Shown in pieces: positions 1-3,785 of a stretch of DNA of 7,925 nt. Position 1 is the first letter of the stretch. Every line of letters begins with the position of its first letter. Source of the stretch: Rickettsiales bacterium (lineage in GTDB: Bacteria > Pseudomonadota > Alphaproteobacteria > Rickettsiales > UBA1997); NCBI GenBank assembly GCA_947455365.1, contig CANGNU010000042.1:1-7925 (forward strand), read 5' to 3'. Made by a program: the position numbers and the translations under genes. The notes under the pieces are model-generated. The model did no database searches. It saw only the letters and a list, made by a program, of their open reading frames with translations, and was not told where the DNA came from.

Positions 1-361
1 AGCTGTTTGATGAGATGCGCAGAAAGCGTAGAAAGGTAAACAACAAAATTAATTTGAGCGTGGTGAAAAATAAAACTGCCTCACGAAAAAATTGCTCATA
101 AATTGTTAAGCCTAAAGCAAGAAAAATTGCCGTAATAATTGGGTAGGCCAAAGGCAGCAAATAGCGAGTAATGACGCGGTTTAGCTCGACATTTTTGCGC
201 AAAGAAAGTGCAACAATTCTTGGCAAGAATAAGTGTTTTAAGATGCGATAAATTAAGTAAGAAAGCGTGAAGCATAAAATTAGCCCAAGCGATTGCCAGT
301 AAAGGCTGGCACTTAACACCGTCTTTTCAACTGCAGTAAAAACCTTATCGTAATCGATCAT
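1..361 (-). CDS. Membrane protein, probable MscS-family mechanosensitive channel (N-terminal part, runs off left edge)
   Basis: The frame is open for 120 codons from the ATG at 359-361 (minus strand) to the window edge, so only the N-terminus is seen. The protein begins MIDYDKVFTAVEKTV. It has hydrophobic, probably membrane-spanning stretches at about residues 21-41 (LYWQSLGLILCFTLSYLIY region), 67-87 and 94-113. A basic linker lies between the first two (LPRIVALSLRKNVELNRVITR). A short helix followed by spaced membrane helices with basic loops resembles the N-terminal region of small-conductance mechanosensitive channels, which release solutes during hypo-osmotic shock. The diagnostic pore helix and beta domain would lie outside the window, so the family call is a resemblance only. 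No in-frame alternative start occurs just upstream and no Shine-Dalgarno sequence is present. The gene sits downstream of rplI on the same strand but beyond that operon's terminator, so it is probably transcribed separately. That it is a real coding region is fairly secure; the product is tentative. Confidence 0.6.
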   Translation of the reverse strand, partial: MIDYDKVFTAVEKTVLSASLYWQSLGLILCFTLSYLIYRILKHLFLPRIVALSLRKNVELNRVITRYLLPLAYPIITAIFLALGLTIYEQFFREAVLFFTTLKLILLFTFLRFLRISSNS

Positions 362-511
362 TGTATTTGAAAAAGTGAGTTGATTTCACTGAAGAAAATT
401 ATCGCCCATCAAATATTGCCAGAATAATTTACAAGTAAATGTTTTTTGCAAAAAATTTAAGTGATTAGAGCGATTTAAGAAATTAGAGGAAAAATAAGAA
501 GAAGAATTTGC

Positions 512-537
512 ATAAAAAAAGCGGACCGAAGCCCGCT
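512..537 (-). terminator. Rho-independent terminator of the rpsF-rpsR-rplI operon
   Basis: Read on the minus strand, positions 537 to 520 give AGCGGGC-UUCG-GUCCGCU. This is a 7-bp stem with one G-U pair, closed by a UUCG tetraloop in its stabilising C(UUCG)G context. A run of U residues follows (519 to about 513). It starts 26 nt after the rplI stop codon. On the plus strand the G-U pair becomes an A-C mismatch and the loop becomes CGAA, so the signal works best for minus-strand transcripts, as the gene order requires. Confidence 0.9.
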
Positions 538-563
538 ATTTTTAACTTAAAATTTGCTATAAA

Positions 564-1181
564 TTACTCAGCTTTTTTCTTTTTAGTTTTTTTAGCTGGT
601 TTTTCTTCTTCGGCAGCAACTTCTTCTACAACTTCAATTGCATCTTCAGAAGTTTTTGTTTTTTTCTTGTCACTTACTTCTTCTGGCGCATTAGCTTTAG
701 CATCAGCTTTTAGCAATGCTTCAATTTCAGATTCGCTTCTTGTAACAATAACGCGAACATCAAGCACAACATCAGAGTGCAAGTCTAGGTTGATTGGGTA
801 AACACCAAGTTCTTTGATTGGTTTTCTTAGGAAAACATTGGCGCGAGCAATAGCTTTTGAACCAACAATTTCGTTGATTTTAGCGGCGATTGATGCAGAA
901 GTAACTGAACCATAAAGGCGTCCGTCATCAGAAGCGCTTTCAATAACAATAATGTCTTTGCCAGCAAGCTTAGCTTTAATTTGAGTTGCAGCGGCAAATT
1001 TGCCTTGGTTAGCAGCTTCAAATTCAGAGCGCTTAGCTTCAAAAAGCTTTTGGCTGTTAGGTGTAAAAGCAATTGCTTTTTTGCTTGGAATTAAAAAGTT
1101 TTTAGCATAACCACTTTTTACTTCGACTAATTCGCCAATTTGGCCAAGATTAGAGACTCTTTCAGTAAGGATAACTTTCAT
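564..1181 (-). CDS. rplI: 50S ribosomal protein L9 with charged C-terminal extension
   Basis: L9 binds 23S rRNA near the base of the L1 stalk and helps maintain reading frame. The 205-residue product opens with MKVILTERVSNLGQIGELVEV. The L9 signature lies at residues 13-34 (GQIGELVEVKSGYAKNFLIP), and DDGRLYGSVT at 85-94 marks the start of the C-terminal domain, whose end is near residue 150 (DVRVIVTRSE). Typical bacterial L9 is about 150 residues. Here about 45 more follow: an acidic stretch (EEVVEE-like, about 166-193) and a lysine-rich end (KPAKKTKKKKAE). The ATG at 1179-1181 lies 2 nt after the rpsR stop and starts exactly where L9 proteins start. No Shine-Dalgarno sequence is seen, so translation may be coupled to rpsR. 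It is the last gene of the operon. Confidence 0.97.
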   Translation of the reverse strand: MKVILTERVSNLGQIGELVEVKSGYAKNFLIPSKKAIAFTPNSQKLFEAKRSEFEAANQGKFAAATQIKAKLAGKDIIVIESASDDGRLYGSVTSASIAAKINEIVGSKAIARANVFLRKPIKELGVYPINLDLHSDVVLDVRVIVTRSESEIEALLKADAKANAPEEVSDKKKTKTSEDAIEVVEEVAAEEEKPAKKTKKKKAE

Positions 1182-1183
1182 GT

Positions 1184-1507
1184 TTAGTTTGAGATTACTT
1201 CTTTAGCGATTGGAGAAATTAGGGCCAAATGACGAGCCATTTTAATTGCATCAGTCAAAGCGCGTTGCTTTTTCATTGATACATTAGTAACGCGGCTTGG
1301 AATAATTTTGCCTCTTTCAGAAAGAAATTTATTCAAAAGCTTAAGATTTTTATAATTAACTTCAGCAATTGAAAAAGATTTTAAAGGACAAACTTTTTTT
1401 CTTTTAACAAAAACGCCTTGGTTAACCAAAGAAATGCGCAAGAAGCCTTCTTCTGTAACGCCGCCTTCTGGCTTTTTAAAAGCCTTATTTTTTTTATAGT
1501 CTGCCAT
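1184..1507 (-). CDS. rpsR: 30S ribosomal protein S18
   Basis: S18 is a small-subunit protein that forms a heterodimer with S6 on the central domain of 16S rRNA. The 107-residue product carries the S18 core at about residues 33-99, including FVKRKKVCPL (33-42), YKNLKLLNKFLSERGKIIPS (52-71) and RVTNVSMKKQR (72-82), followed by an arginine/alanine-rich helix. The VTNVSMKKQR variant, in place of the common VTGTSAKHQR, is like the rickettsial form as I remember it. An N-terminal stretch of roughly 30 residues, rich in lysine, exceeds the short E. coli protein (75 residues). The gene starts 1 nt after the rpsF stop and ends 2 nt before rplI, so the three are co-transcribed and probably translationally coupled. 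Confidence 0.97.
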   Translation of the reverse strand: MADYKKNKAFKKPEGGVTEEGFLRISLVNQGVFVKRKKVCPLKSFSIAEVNYKNLKLLNKFLSERGKIIPSRVTNVSMKKQRALTDAIKMARHLALISPIAKEVISN

Positions 1508-1508
1508 A

Positions 1509-1919
1509 TTAGTTAATGTCGAATTGAGTTTGATCTACGACTAGGTCGTATTTAGTAGAATCTTTTTTCACAATTTTGCCTGCTTTAAAGTCTTTTGCAG
1601 TAGCGCTGACAAACAATTGTGATTCTTCTGCAGCTTCTTCAGCTTTAAGCGTAACGCTTCTGATGATGTCTTCATTAAAACCGATTACGCGGTTTAATTC
1701 AGCAACCGCAGGAAACGGCGCATCAATGTTAAGTAGAACATAATGACCGCGGCTATTCTTTTTAATTTTGTAGCTCATGGTGCGAAGGCCCCAATATTCT
1801 TTAGAAAGAATTTTGCCTTTGCCGTCAGTAATGATTTTTGCTAATTTATCTGAAAGGGCGTCAACATCTTCAGCTGTAAGATCTTGCCTTGCAATAAACA
1901 CAGTCTCGTAAAGAGCCAT
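1509..1919 (-). CDS. rpsF: 30S ribosomal protein S6
   Basis: S6 partners S18 in the 30S platform. The 136-residue product starts MALYETVFIARQDLT, the standard S6 opening, and contains YWGLRTMSYKIKKNSRGHYV (42-61), the ferredoxin-like core, and ELNRVIGFNEDIIRSVT (74-90). Its length is typical, with a modest C-terminal extension after about residue 100. It is the first gene of the operon rpsF-rpsR-rplI. The usual alphaproteobacterial order is kept, with no priB/ssb-type gene between S6 and S18. The ATG at 1917-1919 has an A/T-only upstream region and no Shine-Dalgarno sequence. Possible promoters at 1945-1972 and 2016-2043 and a leader hairpin at 1981-2007 lie upstream. Confidence 0.97.
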   Translation of the reverse strand: MALYETVFIARQDLTAEDVDALSDKLAKIITDGKGKILSKEYWGLRTMSYKIKKNSRGHYVLLNIDAPFPAVAELNRVIGFNEDIIRSVTLKAEEAAEESQLFVSATAKDFKAGKIVKKDSTKYDLVVDQTQFDIN

Positions 1920-1944
1920 AATTATTAATTTTGTTAAATTTATA

Positions 1945-1972
1945 TTTGTAAAGCTGCGAAAAATAAGTGCAA
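1945..1972 (-). promoter_or_regulatory. Candidate proximal promoter for rpsF
   Basis: On the minus strand TTGCAC (1972 to 1967) and TACAAA (1950 to 1945) are separated by 16 nt, each matching four of six sigma-70 consensus bases. The start would fall near 1938, leaving a leader of about 18 nt. The match is weak in such AT-rich DNA, and the distal candidate at 2016-2043 has the better -10 box. Confidence 0.3.
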
Positions 1973-1980
1973 CATTAAAA

Positions 1981-2007
1981 CCTTCAAATAGCAGTGCTGG
2001 AAGAAGG
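1981..2007 (-). promoter_or_regulatory. Possible stem-loop in the rpsF mRNA leader
   Basis: Arms CCTTC (1981-1985) and GAAGG (2003-2007) are complementary. Within them AGC (1990-1992) and GCT (1996-1998) pair around a 3-nt loop, giving two stacked helices separated by a 4-by-4 internal loop. If the distal promoter is used, this hairpin lies in the untranslated leader of rpsF. That is where many bacteria carry a binding motif through which the S6:S18 complex represses its own operon. The CCG trinucleotide I associate with that motif is not visible in the loop, so a regulatory role is only a suggestion. Confidence 0.3.
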
Positions 2008-2015
2008 GGGCAAGG

Positions 2016-2043
2016 AATATAACAAGCTAGTTTTTATTTGCAA
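2016..2043 (-). promoter_or_regulatory. Candidate distal promoter for the rpsF operon
   Basis: On the minus strand TTGCAA (2043 to 2038) and TATATT (2021 to 2016, five of six consensus bases) are separated by 16 nt. Transcription would start near 2009, giving a leader of about 90 nt that includes the hairpin at 1981-2007. It lies just downstream of the small secreted-protein gene, so the ribosomal operon would be independent of it. Confidence 0.45.
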
Positions 2044-2066
2044 GCAGGTTTTTAAGGGAATTTTGC

Positions 2067-2345
2067 TTAGGTGCGCTCCATGTAGAAAACACGCCTTTTG
2101 CCAGTTTCAAGGTCTTTCACCTCAAGTCTTGTACCGCTAAAAATATCGTCGAGAAAAATTACTTCAGCGGGGTGGTAATTATTAGTGCTGAAATCAAAAA
2201 CATCAATCTGGCGACCGATGCGCACAAGGTTGCCAGACGGAATATCGATAGAAATATTAGTGGTTTCTTCATAGCCAGCCCAAGCGAAAGAATCAGTGCT
2301 GGCAAGGGTTAGAAGCATTATTGTGGTGAAGAAAAATTTTTTCAT
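2067..2345 (-). CDS. Small secreted protein, DUF5334-like
   Basis: The 92-residue product has a clear signal peptide: MKK, a hydrophobic core at about residues 4-16, and a probable cleavage after SFA (residue 21), leaving a mature protein of about 71 residues beginning WAGYEE. The mature part contains SGNLVRIGRQIDVFD (37-51), NYHPAEV (56-62) and LEVKDLETGKRRVFYM (74-89). This repeated short beta-strand pattern, with 'GNLVR.GR.I.V.D' and 'LEV.D.ETG..R.F.M', resembles small periplasmic proteins of the unknown-function family DUF5334 as I remember them. No function is established. There are no cysteines, so it is not a lipoprotein. It is a single gene on the minus strand between the tRNA promoter and the rpsF promoters. 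The ATG at 2343-2345 is the only start consistent with a signal peptide, and no Shine-Dalgarno sequence precedes it. Confidence 0.8.
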   Translation of the reverse strand: MKKFFFTTIMLLTLASTDSFAWAGYEETTNISIDIPSGNLVRIGRQIDVFDFSTNNYHPAEVIFLDDIFSGTRLEVKDLETGKRRVFYMERT

Positions 2346-2355
2346 GATTAATTGG

Positions 2356-2384
2356 TTGACATTTTGTGGTTAGGAATGTTTAAT
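2356..2384 (+). promoter_or_regulatory. Strong sigma-70 promoter for tRNA-Pro
   Basis: TTGACA (2356-2361, perfect -35) is followed after exactly 17 nt by TTTAAT (2379-2384, five of six). Transcription would start near 2391, about 70 nt before the tRNA. The bases after the -10 box (TCGGCCC) are GC-rich, like the discriminators of stable-RNA promoters under stringent control. The -35 box lies only 10 nt from the divergent gene's start codon. Confidence 0.85.
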
Positions 2385-2417
2385 TCGGCCCTCTTTTTTA
2401 AGAAACTCTACTTAAAT

Positions 2418-2446
2418 TTTCTACAAGTTTTTGTTAGTTTTTTCAA
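2418..2446 (-). promoter_or_regulatory. Weak candidate promoter for the DUF5334-like gene
   Basis: On the minus strand TTGAAA (2446 to 2441, five of six) and TAGAAA (2423 to 2418, four of six) are 17 nt apart, giving a start near 2411 and a leader of about 65 nt. If real, this transcript would run through the tRNA promoter in the opposite sense. The surrounding DNA is so AT-rich that chance matches are likely. Confidence 0.25.
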
Positions 2447-2459
2447 TTTAGATAAATTT

Positions 2460-2537
2460 CGGGGCGTAGCGCAGTCTGGCTAGCGCATCTGGTTTGGGAC
2501 CAGAGGGTCGGGAGTTCGAATCTCTCCGCCCCGACCA
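2460..2537 (+). tRNA. tRNA-Pro (anticodon UGG), CCA encoded
   Basis: The sequence folds as a complete cloverleaf. The acceptor stem CGGGGCG (2460-2466) pairs with CGCCCCG (2527-2533). The D arm is GCGC...GCGC. The anticodon stem TCTGG/CCAGA encloses the 7-nt loop TTTGGGA with anticodon TGG. The T arm is GGGAG-TTCGAAT-CTCTC with one G-U pair. The discriminator A (2534) is followed by an encoded CCA (2535-2537). UGG can read all four proline codons with wobble. It is driven by the strong promoter at 2356-2384 and followed by a cluster of palindromic repeats and a probable terminator. Confidence 0.97.
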
Positions 2538-2550
2538 TTGGTTTTTATTG

Positions 2551-2562
2551 GGCCTAGCGGCC
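2551..2562. repeat. Small GGCC hairpin next to repeat copy 1
   Basis: GGCC (2551-2554), TAGC loop, GGCC (2559-2562) form a 4-bp hairpin two bases before paired-hairpin copy 1. It is absent beside copies 2 and 3. The ten bases before it (GGTTTTTATT, 2540-2549) recur exactly at 2638-2647 immediately before copy 2. Confidence 0.5.
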
Positions 2563-2600
2563 TACGCTGCACAGGCAGCGCCCCACACTCGTGGGGATCC
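2563..2600. repeat. Paired-hairpin palindromic element, copy 1 (diverged)
   Basis: Two hairpins abut: CGCTGC-ACAG-GCAGCG (2565-2580) and CCCCAC-ACTC-GTGGGG (2581-2596), then ATCC. The layout, flanking TACGC start and GGGGATCC end match copies 2 and 3. The three stem positions that differ are changed on both sides so that pairing is kept (T-A to G-C and G-C to A-T in hairpin 1, A-T to G-C in hairpin 2). The second loop is 4 nt here and 3 nt in the others. It lies between the tRNA and the likely tRNA terminator. Confidence 0.85.
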
Positions 2601-2601
2601 C

Positions 2602-2651
2602 CCTTACTCCCTAACAGAATTTAGTGTTTGGGCGTGAGGTTTTTATTTTTT
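2602..2651 (+). terminator. Probable intrinsic terminator of the tRNA-Pro transcript
   Basis: A long imperfect hairpin is formed by CCTTAC/GTGAGG (2602-2607 with 2634-2639, one G-U), CCC/GGG (2609-2611 with 2630-2632) and AACA/TGTT (2613-2616 with 2625-2628). These helices are separated by two single mismatches and closed by an 8-nt loop. The plus-strand sequence then continues TTTTTATTTTTT (2640-2651). On the minus strand no U-tract follows, so it is oriented for the tRNA. Its U-tract overlaps the start of repeat copy 2. Confidence 0.7.
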
Positions 2652-2687
2652 ACGCGACACTGGTCGCGCCCCGCTTTGCGGGGATCC
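2645..2687. repeat. Paired-hairpin palindromic element, copy 2
   Basis: After ATTTTTT come two abutting hairpins, CGCGAC-ACTG-GTCGCG (2653-2668) and CCCCGC-TTT-GCGGGG (2669-2683), then ATCC. All 43 bases are identical to copy 3, which lies 53 bp further on, with a 10-bp spacer (TAAGTTTTAA) between them. The element is not coding and lies upstream of corA. Confidence 0.95.
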
Positions 2688-2697
2688 TAAGTTTTAA

Positions 2698-2740
2698 ATT
2701 TTTTACGCGACACTGGTCGCGCCCCGCTTTGCGGGGATCC
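2698..2740. repeat. Paired-hairpin palindromic element, copy 3
   Basis: This copy is identical to copy 2 over 43 bp, with hairpins at 2706-2721 and 2722-2736. It continues CC after GGGGATCC, so it ends in the 10-bp palindrome GGGGATCCCC, as copy 1 does and copy 2 does not. It ends 50 bp before the corA start codon and may lie in the corA leader. No U-tract follows, so neither hairpin looks like a plus-strand terminator. Confidence 0.95.
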
Positions 2741-2790
2741 CCATCGGCACTACTTCAGTTGTGCTGCAATCACAAATCGGGATTTTTATT

Positions 2791-3741
2791 ATGATCAGAA
2801 TTTTCCAACTTCCAAAATATTCTCAACAAAAAGTTTCTTCATTGAAAGAGGTGGAGAATTTACAAGATATTTTGTGGATTGACCTACAGAATCCTAGTCG
2901 CGATGAAATTAAAGAAGTTGAAGAAATTTACAAAATTAGCTTTCCTACTCGTCAACAACAAGAAGAAATTGAAACCAGTTCGCGCTATTTAAACGATGCC
3001 GGCGCCATTAAAATCAACTCGACATTTTTAAATATTGTGCCACAAAGCGGCAAGTTGGAAGAGTATGAAATGTCGTTTATTATTACTGACAAAATGCTGT
3101 TCAGCCTGCGCTACTTCGATAGCCGCGTCATTGTTGAGACGGTGAAAAAAATTAAACAATTTCCCTCAATTTTTACTAATCCGGCAAAAATTTTTATTAG
3201 CATTATTGAAGCGAGAATTGATTTTGATGCCGATTTAATTGAGTTGGTGTCAAAATATATTGCCGATATTAGCAAAAAAATTAATTATAAACAAAATTTA
3301 GACGAGAAAATAATTTTAAAAATTAATGATTGTCAAGAATTAACCATGTCACTTCGCGAGGCTTTATTTGACAAGCAGCGCACGCTTTCATCTTTACATA
3401 GAAATGAAGATTTAACGGTGGAAAATGAATTGCGTTTGCGGACAATTATTAAAGATATTAACTCGCTGATTGAACATGCTAATTTTAATTTTACGCGGCT
3501 GGAATATCTACAAAACAGCTTTCTCGGTTTGATTAATATTGAGCAAAATAAAGTGATTAAAATTTTCACCGTTGCAAGCTTGGTGTTTATGCCGCCAACT
3601 TTAATTGCCAGCATTTATGGCATGAATTTTCATCACATGCCTGAACTTACTGCAAGCTTTGGGTACCCTGTGGCTCTAGCGCTAATGCTGTGTTCATCGG
3701 CAATTCCGTTGCTGTTTTTTAAGAAGAAAAAGTGGCTGTAG
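2791..3741 (+). CDS. corA: CorA magnesium (cobalt) transport channel
   Basis: CorA is a homopentameric inner-membrane channel and the main constitutive Mg2+ importer in many bacteria. It also carries Co2+ and Ni2+. The signature YGMNFHHMPEL (276-286) carries the GMN selectivity motif (277-279) in the loop after the first membrane helix. That helix covers about 256-276 (IKIFTVASLVFMPPTLIASI), and the second covers about 291-310, ending in a basic KKKKWL tail. The first 250 residues are the cytoplasmic funnel with long charged helices. From the ATG at 2791 the protein is 316 residues, the same length as enterobacterial CorA. An in-frame GTG at 2761 would add ten residues lying next to repeat copy 3 and is less likely. 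A weak GGGA lies 8 nt before the ATG. The gene ends convergent with the antiporter gene, 44 bp away. Confidence 0.95.
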   Translation: MIRIFQLPKYSQQKVSSLKEVENLQDILWIDLQNPSRDEIKEVEEIYKISFPTRQQQEEIETSSRYLNDAGAIKINSTFLNIVPQSGKLEEYEMSFIITDKMLFSLRYFDSRVIVETVKKIKQFPSIFTNPAKIFISIIEARIDFDADLIELVSKYIADISKKINYKQNLDEKIILKINDCQELTMSLREALFDKQRTLSSLHRNEDLTVENELRLRTIIKDINSLIEHANFNFTRLEYLQNSFLGLINIEQNKVIKIFTVASLVFMPPTLIASIYGMNFHHMPELTASFGYPVALALMLCSSAIPLLFFKKKKWL

Positions 3742-3756
3742 ATTTGTAAATTTAGA

Positions 3757-3774
3757 TTTCCGCTTTCGCGAAAA
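3757..3774. repeat. Imperfect palindrome between convergent corA and antiporter genes
   Basis: TTTCCGC (3757-3763), loop TTTC, GCGAAAA (3768-3774) pair except for one C-A mismatch. It sits midway in the 44-bp gap between convergent stop codons. It could be a weak bidirectional terminator, but no good U-tract follows on either strand. Alternatively it is a decayed copy of the common intergenic palindrome ATTCCCGCTTTCGCGGGAAT that I recall from many proteobacteria. Confidence 0.4.
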
Positions 3775-3785
3775 TGACAAGCTTT

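Noticed and set aside
398..403. GATAAT (minus strand) as a -10 box for the MscS-like gene
   Set aside because: The box is good, but no -35 resembling TTGACA lies 16-18 nt away, and the region is AT-rich enough for chance matches.
508..801. 97-codon open frame on the plus strand across the rplI terminator and 3' end
   Set aside because: Serine-rich antisense shadow of the L9 tail, and it starts inside the terminator region.
2551..2600. Repeat copy 1 as the tRNA terminator
   Set aside because: The hairpins are strong, but the following bases (ATCCCCCTTAC) contain no U-tract. The hairpin at 2602-2639 with its T-rich tract is the better terminator.
2645..2740. Two identical 43-bp repeats with a short spacer, as in a CRISPR array
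   Set aside because: Only two exact units, a 10-bp spacer that is too short, strong internal hairpins filling the repeat, and no cas genes nearby.
2460..2760. Integration site (attB/attL) at the 3' end of tRNA-Pro
   Set aside because: No direct repeat of the tRNA 3' end is visible downstream, and there is no integrase or phage-like gene. The next gene is corA.
2761..2790. GTG start for corA ten codons upstream
   Set aside because: The ATG at 2791 gives exactly the family's usual 316-residue length and N-terminus. The extra residues lie in non-coding-looking DNA beside a repeat.
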